NCBI GenBank assembly: GCA_946811695.1
Contig: OX328124.1
Location: 56,364,603 to 56,428,602, forward strand
Direction: 5' to 3'
Source of the DNA: Gonocerus acuteangulatus
Taxonomy: Eukaryota; Arthropoda; Insecta; Hemiptera; Coreidae
DNA length: 64,000 nucleotides
A model generated the notes under the pieces. The model made no database searches. It was given only the letters and a program-made list of their open reading frames with translations, and was not told the DNA's origin. This document shows positions 12,151 to 22,589 of this stretch, in pieces. Each line of letters starts with the position of its first letter. Position 1 is the stretch's first letter. The translations under genes were made by a program, and so were the position numbers.

Positions 12151-12640
12151 AAGGGGTCGGGGCAAAATAGTGCCAAGCAACATTTTTAACAAAACTTAAC
12201 CGTAGCAGCTGTATGTTGGATATTATGTGGGACTATCAGTTGGAATGGTTAGAAGCACAAAGATTAAGTAGTATGCAGAGCTTTTAGTGATATTTCAGTA
12301 GCATTTGCGTCATAGACTAATTGTACCACATAATTATTTTATTTATTATTTTTTATTTTTTTTGTTTTTATTTTATTTTTTATTTTATTTTTTTTACGGC
12401 GCATCTACATCTAGGTCATTAGTGCCGACATCCAGGGTGCAGCGAGGAATTTTCCCAGCGAGCCGTGGGATGAGAAAATTCCTGCCGGAGGTTGGGAATC
12501 GAACCCACCATCTCCCGCTTATGAATCCAAGGCGCTAGCCATTAGACCATGGGAGACCCGTGTACCACATAATATCCAACATATTGCAGCTACAGTTATG
12601 TTTTGATAAAAATGTTGCTTGGCACTGTTTTGTTGCAGCT
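12151..12640. mobile_element. Long-TIR MITE, family E copy 1, split by a SINE
   Basis: The left arm starts AAGGGGTCGGGGCAAAATAG and continues through AAGCAACATTTTTAAC. The inverted right arm (GCAGCTACAGTTATG then AAAAATGTTGCTTGGCACT) follows after the SINE at 12335-12560. The outermost right end has diverged. The intact relative at 43955-44208 shows the full terminal inverted repeat of about 60 bases. No coding capacity. Confidence 0.75.
12322..12573 (-). mobile_element. tRNA-derived SINE, family A (copy A2), with TSD
   Basis: Same body as A1, read on the minus strand, with tRNA-like head GGGTCTCCCATGGTCTAATG and an A-rich tail (T-rich on the plus strand). The 13-bp TSD TGTACCACATAAT is exact at 12322-12334 and 12561-12573. 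It is inserted in the spacer of MITE E1. Confidence 0.88.
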
Positions 12641-13642
12641 ACAAATACACACACACGTACAAACAAAAAAAAAATGATCAGAAGAACCAGCCCAAATACA
12701 ACGAACCTTTTGATAGGAACGGCACTTAACGCATGAAAGGAGCATAACAATCTCTGTTTCGTACTGTGTAGAAAGGGTTTGCGTGCCATTTTTGGTTGTC
12801 TGTTAATAATACTCCCTTCGAAGAATTAACGAGTGTCTATAATTTCAGAATAGATCCAATGAAACGTGATATGCCAGTTGAAATGATGATTAGAAGGTGG
12901 AGCTGTAGGTGATGAAGGAGGAATGGGAGTAGATTGCAACATGGAAGGACGTTCTTCAGCTGATGATAGCATTGACCTCGATCGCTCTTCGATAGGCTTC
13001 GTCTATTGCACACTTCGTCTATTCGTCTAAGCATCTACTAAAGCACTTAGTTATCGCTTTAGTCTTTAGTAACCCTCCGGATGGATCTAGATAGCAATAA
13101 ATACACTTTAAAATTATCAGTAAGAGCTGAGGGACCTAATCGGTAATGAGAAAAAACAGTTCTTAGCCAGAAATCCTAATTAAATGATTTTTTTTAAAAT
13201 TTATTTTGACAGAAAAGCGTTCTCATTGGTTGGAAACTATGTATGCCGATTTTTTTTAAAAATGATTGCTTCGGCAGGTCACCTAAAGGGGTGGGAAACA
13301 CCCTATAATTAGAAGAATTTAATACCATTAAATCATATGAAAACGGAAATGATCATAAATTTCTTTGCGAAAACACTGCGGGATTTCGAGTATTAGCATA
13401 AAAATCAAAACAAAACATTCAACTGGAAAAAAGTTTTAACATGGTCTTTACGACTACTAAGGCCATGAGCACCGAGTTTTATAGTTTCATTTTTAACATG
13501 TGATAAAACCATTTTAATTCAATTAACTATACTAATGCTAAGACTACTATATAAAAATTGTGTTAGTTCCTTTTAACATATTTTGGAACTAACTTTAAAT
13601 TTAAATCTAAGCCTAAAGTGACTATGTACATATTTACAATAC
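12641..13642. other. Intergenic stretch, no gene seen
   Basis: No supported gene. Short open frames here lack domains and have biased composition. Confidence 0.4.
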
Positions 13643-13676
13643 TACACACACACACACACGTACGCACACGCACACG

Positions 13677-13763
<87 letters not shown>

Positions 13764-13799
13764 GCACGCACACGCACACGCACACGCACACGCACACGC

Positions 13800-13841
<42 letters not shown>

Positions 13842-13906
13842 GCGCGCGCGCACGCACACGCGCACACACACGCGCGCACACGCACGCGCGCGCACGCACG
13901 CGCGCG

Positions 13907-13952
<46 letters not shown>
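13643..13952. repeat. 310-bp uninterrupted alternating purine-pyrimidine tract (CA/CG)
   Basis: CA and CG dinucleotides, with one CGTACG, alternate without a phase break for about 310 bases. There are long CA blocks at both ends and CG-rich cores, with a local higher-order pattern of CGCACACG blocks. Such tracts are known to favour left-handed Z-DNA. It abuts the 3' end of the minus-strand I-like element, whose 3' end reads into (TG)n. The several long open frames over it are periodicity artefacts. Confidence 0.95.
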
Positions 13953-13954
<2 letters not shown>

Positions 13955-14086
13955 AAATACTGTCACACTGTACATTTAAACACACAGTAAGCACACTCGT
14001 ACAATAAATACTATCACACATGCAAAATAAATAAGTTAAACAATATATACAGTTTTAGAATATGTAATCAATACTTAAGCTATTAT

Positions 14087-14924
14087 TTATATCATATTGT
14101 AAAGTTTCAGGTCTTTCAGATATGCTATTATTTTTTTCACAGAGGGCTCTCTTTTCGATAACAAGTCCTTAAGGGAATTTGTGAGGCGATGTCGCTCCCT
14201 TGCATCTTGGAATGCTGGGCAGTCCACTAGGATGTGCCTAACATCGAGAATGCAGTCACAGTGCACGCATTGAGGCCGCCTTCGCTCCACCAAATGGTGC
14301 TCATGCGTGAGGCGGGTATGGCCGATCCGCAATCGTGTCATCAGCACGCCTGCACACACCGGCAGTAATACTCTCGGTCGTAACAGCATCCTCGATGTCC
14401 TTTAGGAATGTATCTCTGTTACTAAATTCTTCTTGCCACTTTTTCTTAATGAGGTTTCTCAAGAACAATTTCTGGTCGTCGAGATGAAGTGGCGAGGCAG
14501 AATCAGCTGCTGTAGAAGAGGCCCGCCTCCCCAGCTCATCAGCTTTTTCGTTTCCTTCAATATTTGTATGTGCAGGGACCCAGAGAAATGTTACTGTCCT
14601 TCCTTCGGAGGCAAGATTGCTTAATAATATTAATAGCTCCAACAATAGTGAATCTCTGGTAAATTTATTTTTTATTGCGGCAAGAGCACTATGTGAATCA
14701 GTACATTGTAGGATATTTTTTTTCTTAATATATACATATTTTTCCAGTGCTATTTTTATAGCTAGTAATTCTGCATGATAGATATTAGTCTGCAAATGTA
14801 CGGGGACTGCCAGCTGGGTTTGATTATCAATGAATATCCCACAGCCAGTTCCTGTTTCCGTTTTAGAGCCGTCTGCGAAAATAACAATGTGTTCTGCATA
14901 TTGCTGTAGCCTTTCAAGGAACAT
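14087..14924 (-). pseudogene. I-like element RNase H and C-terminal CCHC motif
   Basis: Residues 1 to about 130 carry the RNase H core: FADGSKTETGTG (first Asp), YHAELLAI (Glu), CTDSHSAL (Asp) and PAHTNIEGNEKADELG (His and last Asp). The frame ends at 14301 after a frameshift. A second frame starting at 14389 continues with RLRIGHTRLTHEH and the CVHCDCILDVRHILVDC motif that usually follows RNase H in I and Jockey-type proteins, ending at 14087. RNase H would remove template RNA during retrotransposition. The upstream limit is the PLE insertion, whose TSD lies at 14923-14934. Confidence 0.85.
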
Positions 14925-14992
14925 CTTTCTATATCGTAGAAGGTAGAAAAATAATGTCTCTCAACTGTTTTTCAAAGTATTTATTAGCAAAA

Positions 14993-15022
14993 GCTTTTCG
15001 AGAACATGGTTCTCATCGTCAG
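14993..15022 (-). ncRNA. Hammerhead-like motif in the PLE 3' region
   Basis: On the minus strand: CTGACGA, one base (T), a perfect hairpin GAGAAC-CAT-GTTCTC, then GAAAAGC. The conserved CUGANGA and GAAA boxes flanking helix II match the hammerhead ribozyme core, and hammerhead motifs are known in PLE terminal repeats. The extra base between CTGANGA and the paired stem departs from the canonical core. Helices I and III and the cleavage triplet were not modelled, so activity is uncertain. Confidence 0.5.
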
Positions 15023-15055
15023 TGCATCTACAATTTTCACAAAAACACGCATATA

Positions 15056-15158
15056 TTAATTACAGAAATATTTATAAGTATTCTTATTACTAAAGCTATG
15101 ACAAATATTAATTACAGAAATATTTATAAGTATTCTTATTACTAAAGCTATGACAAAT
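15056..15158. repeat. 52-bp tandem duplication inside the PLE
   Basis: The segment containing TACAGAAATATTTATAAGTA is present twice in tandem (starts near 15061 and 15113) with almost no difference, suggesting a recent duplication in the 3' region. Confidence 0.85.
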
Positions 15159-15419
15159 AATGTTACCTATTACTCCACCGGTAGTACTGCTAACAGCCTC
15201 TCCGAACAGGTGTGAGGTAATGAGACTATTCCGGGTGAGCAGAGTATATATATTGACGTTGGATATTGGAGATCACAAGAATCAAGGTTGTTGAACCAGA
15301 GACCACTGAACTTTCTGTTGGAGACAGTGTATGGGGAAGGATTATGTCGGGTTATTTGATGTCATGTGTGTGAAGGGGTAGTCAGTCTGAAGGTGTCAGA
15401 GTAAGGGATGACGGGTCTG

Positions 15420-17531
15420 TCAGGTGGTGGGTCCGAGGGATGGTGTCTTTTGTTGGGATATGAAAATTTTCCTAAGGTCTGATGTTGGGAAGTTTATTTG
15501 TTCGTTTAGTAATAAATCTTTATTACGGTGAATGGCCTTTTCTATTTCTAACATTTCATGATAATTGGATTTCTTAGAATAATTTATGTTTTTTAAAATT
15601 TTGATTCCCGTTTGTGTGTTAAATTGGTGTGCTGTATTTTTGATGTGTTCTGCAAAATTTGAGTGAATGTTGTGGTTGTGTATAGCTTTAACGTGTTCGT
15701 CTATTCTTTGTGAGAACTTGCGATATGTTCTCCCAATGTAAATTTTTTTGCACGAGCATTCTAATTGGTAAATTCCACTTTTATCAAATTCTTTTATTTC
15801 ATCTTTAGTGTGTGATAATGACTTTTTGGTATTAAATGTATTCTTAAAGGAAACTTTGGCTGTGTCTTTCAAAATGTTTTTTAATTTTTCGGAAATTGGT
15901 CCTAAATATGGTATCGAAATGTACCTTGTATTGGAAATTATTGGCGTTAGTGTCGGGAAAACAACTTTAAGAGTCAGAGATTTTTCCTTATTACGTATAA
16001 GTTTGTCTATAATTTTGTGTGAGTAGCCGTTGTTAGACGCAATTTGTTTAATTGTATTTATTTCACTTTGATAATTTTCTAGGGACAGTGAAAAACAGTG
16101 GAGAGACATTATTTTTCTACCTTCTACGAAATCGAGAACTCCACAAATAACGCTGCATACATCACAGATCTTTCTATATATCGAAGGAGTAGTATCCTTT
16201 TTCTCCAGCCGAGTCAGTGAGAGATCTATTTGAGGGTCTGGGAGCTTCCAAGGACTTACGATTGGTGTTCGAATATCCATTGGATGTGCCCAGGCTCCAT
16301 CGTATGCACACAAGGTTTCTTGTGCCCTCACCACTAATGGTCTGGTTACAGAACGCCTGAATCGAAATACACACGTTATGATATCATCTTCCAAAACTTC
16401 TTTCATAAAATGGTTTTTTCTTGCTCCTAATGATGATGTGTAAGACAGATTCACTAGATTTCTCCTATGCTCGGGCGGCAAATGTCCCGCCTCCACATAG
16501 ATAGAATCCAACGGACTCGTGCGAAAAGCTCCGATCGCAGATCGCAGCCCTGCATTATACAGCCTATCGAGCTGCCTAAGCCACGACCTGCGAGCGGACC
16601 CATATATAGCACATCCATAATCGATTCTGGACCTGATTAGAGCATCGAATATTTTCAACAGAATGGATTTATCCGCACCCCACTGCAATCTTGACAGAAT
16701 TTTTAAAACTTTCAGAGAGGATTCACACCGTTGAATAACATAATTGATGTGGTCTTTCCATCTTAGCTTTTTGTCCATTATTAGACCTAAAAATTTATGT
16801 TTATCTTCGAAGTTTACCTCACAACCACCCAGCTTTAGTTGTGGATGGTTGTGGGGTCTCCGAAGCCTGCAGAAGTGTAAACCCACAGTTTTCTCCAAGG
16901 AAAACGTGAACCCACGTCTTATCGCAGTAGCGTATACTATGTCGACTGCTTCCTGCAGTCTGTGAGCCTCGACTATTTCGGCTGGGTGGGTCTCAAAGAG
17001 TGCTAAGTCATCTGCGTAGAGAGATCTGCCAATTTCTGGGTTTATGTGGTCAGCTAAGCCATTGATTGCGACAAGAAACAAGGTGACGCTGAGGACCGAT
17101 CCTTGCGGGACTCCAGTTTCTTGTATTTTGATGGAGGACAGGGCGTTGCCAATTCGTACTCTGAAGGTTCTTCCCGAAAGGAAACTCCTCAGAAAGAGAA
17201 GCAATCTGCCCTTGAGCCCCCAATTACATAAACGTCGGAGGATATCAAATCTCCATGCCCTGTCGTACGCCTGTTTCATGTCGAAAAAAATGGCTGTTAA
17301 ATGCCGACGAGAGAAGAATGCATTCTGGATATTATGCTCTAGCAGTGCCAACTGGTCTTGAGTGGAGAAACCTTGTCTGAATCCTGCTTGGTATTTTGAT
17401 AGGAGATTACGTTTCTCCAGTTCATGAATTATTCGGTAATTTACCATAGACTCCAGGAGCTTTCCCATACAATACAGAAGTAAGATGGGTCTATAGCTCC
17501 CTGGGTCCATAGGATCTTTACCGGGTTTCAA
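15420..17531 (-). CDS. Chimeric open frame: I-like RT fused to Penelope GIY-YIG domain
   Basis: 703 codons. Residues 1 to about 454 come from the I-like element: YRPI, FFDMKQAYDRAW (catalytic Asp near 84), TGVPQGSVLS (139-148), YADD (172-175) and KFLGLIMDKKLRWKDHI. The frame then crosses the TSD into the inserted PLE without a stop. Residues about 480-703 are PLE: IASNNGYSHKIIDKLI, PYLGPISEKLKNIL, GIYQLECSCKKIYIG (GIY near 586, YIG near 598) and MLEIEKAIH with a candidate catalytic Glu. GIY-YIG cuts DNA for PLE insertion; RT copies RNA. The PLE RT and the I-like RNase H are both cut off from the product. The start is simply the first Met after a stop just upstream, and the natural RT frame extends further 5' (VIPVLKPGKD). 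Expression is unknown; the fusion may be accidental. Confidence 0.8.
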   Translation of the reverse strand: MKPGKDPMDPGSYRPILLLYCMGKLLESMVNYRIIHELEKRNLLSKYQAGFRQGFSTQDQLALLEHNIQNAFFSRRHLTAIFFDMKQAYDRAWRFDILRRLCNWGLKGRLLLFLRSFLSGRTFRVRIGNALSSIKIQETGVPQGSVLSVTLFLVAINGLADHINPEIGRSLYADDLALFETHPAEIVEAHRLQEAVDIVYATAIRRGFTFSLEKTVGLHFCRLRRPHNHPQLKLGGCEVNFEDKHKFLGLIMDKKLRWKDHINYVIQRCESSLKVLKILSRLQWGADKSILLKIFDALIRSRIDYGCAIYGSARRSWLRQLDRLYNAGLRSAIGAFRTSPLDSIYVEAGHLPPEHRRNLVNLSYTSSLGARKNHFMKEVLEDDIITCVFRFRRSVTRPLVVRAQETLCAYDGAWAHPMDIRTPIVSPWKLPDPQIDLSLTRLEKKDTTPSIYRKICDVCSVICGVLDFVEGRKIMSLHCFSLSLENYQSEINTIKQIASNNGYSHKIIDKLIRNKEKSLTLKVVFPTLTPIISNTRYISIPYLGPISEKLKNILKDTAKVSFKNTFNTKKSLSHTKDEIKEFDKSGIYQLECSCKKIYIGRTYRKFSQRIDEHVKAIHNHNIHSNFAEHIKNTAHQFNTQTGIKILKNINYSKKSNYHEMLEIEKAIHRNKDLLLNEQINFPTSDLRKIFISQQKTPSLGPTT

Positions 17532-17608
17532 GACTGGGATTACTGTCGCTTACTGGGGACAGCTTGTGCGTCGCTAATGTAATTGCCCACGCTAAACAGG
17601 ATAGAGGT

Positions 17609-18688
17609 TTAGTTTTTCGTCGGCCTTCCCCCAATCGCCCTTATTTTACTCCATATTTCGGACGGCGAAGCATCTCTCGTTATAGTATTGACGTAGGAAG
17701 CCCATGACTCCCTTTTCTTCTTAATTTTTATGCGACGCTCAACAGCTCTAGCTTTCTTAAATGCTCTCAAATTTACTTCGGAGGGGTGTCTTTTAAAGCG
17801 ATTAAAAGCTTCATTTTTTGTTTTATTGGCCTCCCAACATTCCTCATCCCACCAAAGTACTGGATTTTTCGCTGGCCGAGATGAGGAAATAGGGATAGCC
17901 CTCCGTGCTGCATTGGTAATTGATTTTGATAGCATGAGCAGCGCCTTTTCAGCTGTGTCTGCTGGTTCGGGAGCAATAAACGATTCTTTGAATTTATCCC
18001 AGTTAGGCTTTTTAATATTCCATTTCATAGGGCTTCTATATTCGCTGTATCTGCCGGCTAGGGTCAATAGAATTGGAAAATGATCTGATCGATGCAGATC
18101 GCTCAGAGTATTCCATGATAAGTTTCTTATGACAGAGGTGCTCGTTACGGTTAGGTCTATTGCATCCAATGATCCTGAGGATTCACAAAAATGTGTTGGG
18201 GATCCATCATTAAGAACCTGGAGGCCCATCTCCTCAAGCATCTCATAAAGCAGACGAACTTGAGGTGTGGACCGCCTGGATCCCAAAGCCAGATGATGCG
18301 TATTAAAATCTCCAAGGATGATTACGGGTGGCGGTAATTGTTCTATCATATTTTTAAGGTCTCTAACCTCATAACCTCTGCCATCCGGGAGATACAACGA
18401 ACATATAGTTGCGTGTACCGGGACCTTCAGCCGGACAGCGACTGCTTATAGAGGGGTCACTAGTGTCACAGCTTGAGCACCAAGGCTCTCTAAGGTGTAC
18501 AGAGCCACACCTCCATGGCTTCGCCCACCAGGCAAGATCATGGGCTCCCTGTGTACACAGTTGTATCCTCCTAAAGGCCTGGCAGAACCCGCAGAAAATT
18601 TAGTTTCCTGAAGGGCCAGGACCGATGGAGTGTACGTTTTTAATAAATAGCGTAGTCGATGTGCTCTGAAAGTCCCCGTATATTCCAT
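17609..18688 (-). pseudogene. I-like element endonuclease domain, one in-frame stop
   Basis: Two pieces in the same frame (18688-18446 and 18397-17609) are separated only by a TAA codon. The AP-endonuclease-like domain shows LALQETKF (catalytic Glu), GDFNTHH (Asp, Asn), LDAIDLTVTS and HRSDHFPILL (Ser, Asp, His), followed by the linker AKNPVLWWDEECWEANK that leads into RT. The N-terminal QWNIRG motif sits in another frame just upstream, so a small indel broke the start. The frame ends 78 bases before the RT frame begins. In a live element this domain nicks the target to prime reverse transcription. Confidence 0.85.
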
Positions 18689-18697
18689 TGTAGGAAT

Positions 18698-20187
18698 TTA
18701 TTTAAAGTAGGCATAGAAATATGCTTTTGTTAGGTCATTGCTCCGAATCAGCAGACTTTTTCTTTGGCCCTCGTTTTCTACCCTTGGGCCTACCTTTCTT
18801 CTTTTTACTTTTTCCAGGCGTGGCATCACCCACACTCTCATCCCCGTATCTTCGACGCCATCAGCGTCGGAGATCGAGGGAGTGAGCATCGGCCCACTCA
18901 CGCCTTTTTCCATAAGTTTTGGGGGAATTTGACTTCCCATTGCATTGTTTTCATCCACCGAAGTAGATGAAGTAGAAAGGGGGTTAAGGAGGGATGGAGG
19001 AGGAGGTAGATTGAGGGGGGAAGGGGGTAGGGGTATGATAGAGATAGGGACGGGAGAAGGAGAGGGTTTGGGGAGGGTTTGAGGGGGGTTGATGGTTTTT
19101 AATTTTTTTATAACCACTATTTTTACGATCCTTTTTCAACTCAGTGTCATTTTTAACAGCGCTGGAGTAGGTGCCTCTCCAGGCATAAGAGGTGCTGTTC
19201 ACTATAGCCCTAGCTTGAGGGAACGTGAGATCTTTAATTTCAGTCCTCATTTTCATTATTTCCTTTTCTATTTTATATTCCATACATTCCCTTGATCGAG
19301 AATCATAGGGCCCATTGCTCATCATGGGGACATTTGGGGGGTGACGGACAAGGTTCCACACAGTGTGATGGATAACCACAAGTGCAAATCTCCTGTGCCG
19401 ATTTACACCTTGCAGCCGAATGTCCAAATTTCTGACATCGGAAGCATCTCAAGGGAGGAGGAATGTACGGACGGACTTCCAGCTTATAAAAGGCTGCTTT
19501 GATACTAGAAGGGAGCTCAGGATGATCGAACGTGAGCATCACGCTTCCTGTAAACTCCAGCTTTTCTTCACCGCTTGGAGATTTCCTCTTGCGAAAAACC
19601 CGACGTACGGCGATTACACCTTGGTCTTTCAACCCTTCGCGTATTTCCTCGTCCGTGGAGTGTTCTAGATCAAAACATGTTACCATTCCTCTGGATGAAT
19701 TCAGGGTTTTATGCAATTCTGCCTTAACACTGAACCCACCCAGATTATTGGAGTTCATAATTTTGACGGATTGCTCCCTGCTGGCCGCTTCAACCAGCAA
19801 CGAGCCACCCGACATTTTACTGAGCCCCACTACGGTCCCGTAAGACTGAGCAATTAATTTATTGATAAGGAAAGGAGACACTTTCGTAAATGAGTCTCCA
19901 TCAGTTCTGCTTAAAACGATATATTTAGTGAATTTCTGTTGCTTGATATCCAAATCCTCCATAAATCGTTTTTTTCCTCGCTTCACCCTCTTTTTCTCGG
20001 GAGACTTTGTTGGCGTTGAGTATGGCTCCAAAGTATACCGAGAAGGAGAGGCGAGTGAGCTTTTACTCTCTTGATTATCGATTGGAATCTTTTCACTGCC
20101 TGAATTAGATGAGACGCCAGTCCCTGAAACACCTTGCGGTATTTCCAGGTTAAGTTTTCCATTGGAATTGAGTAAGTCCGTTTCCAT
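18698..20187 (-). pseudogene. I-like element gag (ORF1), split over three frames
   Basis: The first frame (20187-19303, 294 codons) has a basic N-terminal region (KKRVKRGKKRFMEDL), a middle region like the RNA-binding part of I-type ORF1 proteins, and the zinc knuckle CFRCQKFGHSAARC with further Cys/His residues (CTCGYPSHC). A frameshift near 19310 moves to a second frame (to about 18984, RECMEYKIEKEIMKM), and another moves to a third frame with a proline-rich stretch (PLPPSPLNLPPPPS) ending near 18698. ORF1 proteins bind the element RNA. The two frameshifts make this copy non-functional. Confidence 0.8.
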
Positions 20188-20645
20188 GCCGAGGTCTCAC
20201 AGTGGGTCCTGCATTCCCTCTGAGTTATCCGTAAAGGGGAGTCCGGCTTTTTCCATTATGCTGCTTGTAGGAAAATAAAGTTTAGGTGACTCAGACCCCT
20301 AATCTTCGTCACCGAGTCTGCTGGTGGGGCTGCCACCTAGGCCGGCAGACCGACACTGTTCCTCCCGAAGGACAGGATCCACTCAGCAGGGGAGGTGTCC
20401 CTGCCTCATTGTGGATCCGCGCCTCTGCTTTTCGCCGTCCTTATGGGTTCACCAAAAGAACGTTGCCCAGGGGGTACCACGGGGAGGAAAAGCAGTAGGC
20501 ATTGACGGGAATCAGGTATACTCGGAGATGCTAAGCAGTGGAATAGGGCACTATAGCTTAGCAGAGCTCCCATAAGAAGTCGGACGGCTCCCATATCCGC
20601 ATGTCCGCTCCAGCAACCCTTTAGCCCGCCCATTTACCCCCCCCC
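20188..20645 (-). other. Probable 5' untranslated region of the I-like element
   Basis: Higher GC than the surroundings and on the 5' side of the gag start; it ends at a C run (20638-20647) beyond which sequence becomes AT-rich again. Any internal promoter was not identified. Confidence 0.45.
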
Positions 20646-22384
20646 CCATTTTCTTTTAATCACATCTTAGGCGCGGGGGGAACTAAATGTAAACTATAAA
20701 ACAACAAAGCATTGGCATTATTTCTTATGTTGTGGGCCAAAATTTAGCGTACAAATACGTTCACGCGTCGTGTAGATGGTTCAGAATAAAATAACGTCGG
20801 ATTTTAAAATAGTGTTCATACTTTTTAGCGATAGATATCAGACAGGAAATAATAAGGCAATGTTTTTATAATACAATTTATTAAAATAACAAAACGAAAT
20901 GAAAAAAAAAATATGTACAAAATTATAATTAAATCGTGAAATTTGGAGATTGTTCAAACTGTTTTGCGGGCCAGATCAAGCCTTACAGAGGGGCGGATGC
21001 GGCCGTGCGGGCCTGTTGTTGCCCACATATGCTATAAACTGTAGACTCAATGTATGTAACCCAATAAAATATGTATGAGCAGGATGTACAATTGAAATAA
21101 AATCGATTTTTCACTTCTTAGGGAAACGTCCAATATTGAATGAATTTAGAAAGGAAATCAACACAAAAATAATCCACAATTTTTGTTTATCTGAATGTTG
21201 AGGATTGAGCTCTATTGTATGGCTTTATAGAGACGCAAACCGTTACAAGCAGCTACCGTTTAAAGCAGAGTATACGTTTTAAGTGGTCTCCCGCAGACGG
21301 ATAGATGCCTGTTGTTATTATGTTGTTTTTTTTTTGTATATCTTTATTCTGTAAATATTGAAATATTAATCTTTATTAAAACAAATCATGCATTTATATA
21401 TATTGCTAATTACACAAAATATTGTGCAATTTCAACTGTCTTGAAGGTTTAAACCTTCACTGTGTCCAATGCCTGAAAGCTCATTAATAAAATATTGGCA
21501 GTGGTGTTGCTTCCTCTTTGGTAATACATTGCGTAAACATTACATCTGTTGCTTGGAGTTTCTTTTTAATGGTCGATGTTTCATTAGATGGAAATTCTGA
21601 AAGGCACCGGAGGCTCTTAGGCCCCATCCACTTCGGGAACTTTGAGCGCGGTTCCTCCTTACCTCCACGGGGAGGAAACCTGCTTATTAGGTTTACCTCA
21701 ATATATGTGCGTGTGTGTGTATTTGTCTCTTCGCTCTCTCGCAGGCTCAAAATGAATTTGATTTCCAATTTCGATGAAATTTTCTACAACAATACCTTGC
21801 TCAATTTAAAAGGTCAAGTTAGTTAACTAGCAGAAGCTGCCTACCCGAACACGGGTTTATGGGCGAAATTCGCGTGACAAAAATAGTTGTGCTTTTTGTT
21901 TGTCTGCTTCGAGGTACAATGTTTATAGGTTCTCTTACGTAGGAAAACGAATGAAACAATTTGTAAGGCGGTATCTGTTACTCATTTCGAGAAAAAGGGA
22001 AAAGCTGTCTTCTAAAACTAAGTTTTCGTTCGGGTACGTGGAATCGTGGGATTCAGTTAAAATCTTTCCAAATGCTTGAAATTCATCCCAACTATGATGT
22101 TTAAATATTGGTTACGTTTGGACCTAAGGAAGTATGAGAAAAAAAAAATATTAACAAACATGAATGCTTTTGGGATCAACGTATATTTTCCTCAATACCT
22201 CGAAAACGGTTGGGAAATCGCGGTAAGTGAAATGTGGCCATTCAAAAGCTCACTAAATTCTCTAAAAAAAGTTTCTGAAGCAATTTTTCTTAGTCAAAAT
22301 GTTTGGACAACTTAATTTGTTTATTTTAGTTATCCACCTTTTGCCGATAAATTTGAAGTTTAACGTTGACTTATATTATTTATT
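20646..22384. other. Intergenic stretch, no gene seen
   Basis: AT-rich sequence. Around 20960-21010 a GCGGGCCAGATC...GCGGGCCTG segment recalls degenerate hAT subterminal sequence, without defined ends. Open frames here have no domains. Confidence 0.35.
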
Positions 22385-22589
22385 TAAATGTGTAACGCCC
22401 ATTTATTATTAACTGAGAATTTTAGGACGGGTAATCTATAGGTTACCACCCTTTTCTAGCCAGGATAGGGCTGATGCCTTTTCTTTTTTTCTAAAGAAAA
22501 TCCACCACCCCTGGAGGGAATCGAACCCACGCCCTTTGGCACGGAGTGTTAAGTGCTCACGCTTTAACACTCATGGCCACCGGGCCTCC
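22385..22589 (-). mobile_element. tRNA-derived SINE, family B (copy B1)
   Basis: Minus strand: tRNA-like head GGAGGCCCGGTGGCCATGAG with box B GGGTTCGATTCCC, then GGGGTGGTGG, a short AAGAAAAAGG block, GGTAACCTATAGATTACCC and a 3' end GGGCGTTAC followed by an A/T-rich tail. The same body occurs at 42022-42170, 56639-56850 and 33151-33285. The head is Leu-tRNA-like in layout. No clear TSD found. Confidence 0.8.

Larger units (their letters stand above)
14935..16167 (-). mobile_element. Penelope-like element, 5'-truncated, with 12-bp TSD
   Basis: The 12-bp TSD ATCTTTCTATAT at 14923-14934 and 16168-16179 bounds a 1233-bp insertion in the I-like ORF2. It carries the C-terminal GIY-YIG part of a PLE protein (stop at 15420) and a 3' region with a hammerhead-like motif. 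Its two ends are inverted copies of each other over about 40 bases (14935-14974 against 16089-16128). Terminal inverted fragments at the 5' end are known in PLEs. The RT part of the PLE is absent. About 39 bases (16129-16167) of unknown origin lie between the inverted piece and the 5' TSD. Confidence 0.88.
13953..20645 (-). mobile_element. I-like non-LTR retrotransposon, degraded, with PLE insertion
   Basis: Read on the minus strand the order is 5' region (20645-20188), gag-like ORF1 with zinc knuckles, apurinic/apyrimidinic-type endonuclease, reverse transcriptase, RNase H and a C-terminal CCHC-type motif, then a short 3' region ending at the (TG)n tract. RT followed by RNase H is typical of I-group elements. 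Removing the PLE and one TSD copy takes out 1245 nt, a multiple of three, and RT and RNase H lie in the same frame. The element has stops and frameshifts in gag, EN, the EN-RT junction and RNase H, so it is not autonomous. No outer TSD was found, and the 5' border is set by the end of recognisable sequence near a C run at 20638. Confidence 0.8.

Noticed and set aside
13563..14021. Long frames of Val-Cys, His-Thr or Arg-Ala over the CA/CG tract
   Set aside because: Periodicity artefacts of a dinucleotide repeat on both strands.
16744..20074. Plus-strand frames of 60-117 codons opposite the I-like element
   Set aside because: Antisense shadows of RT, endonuclease and gag.
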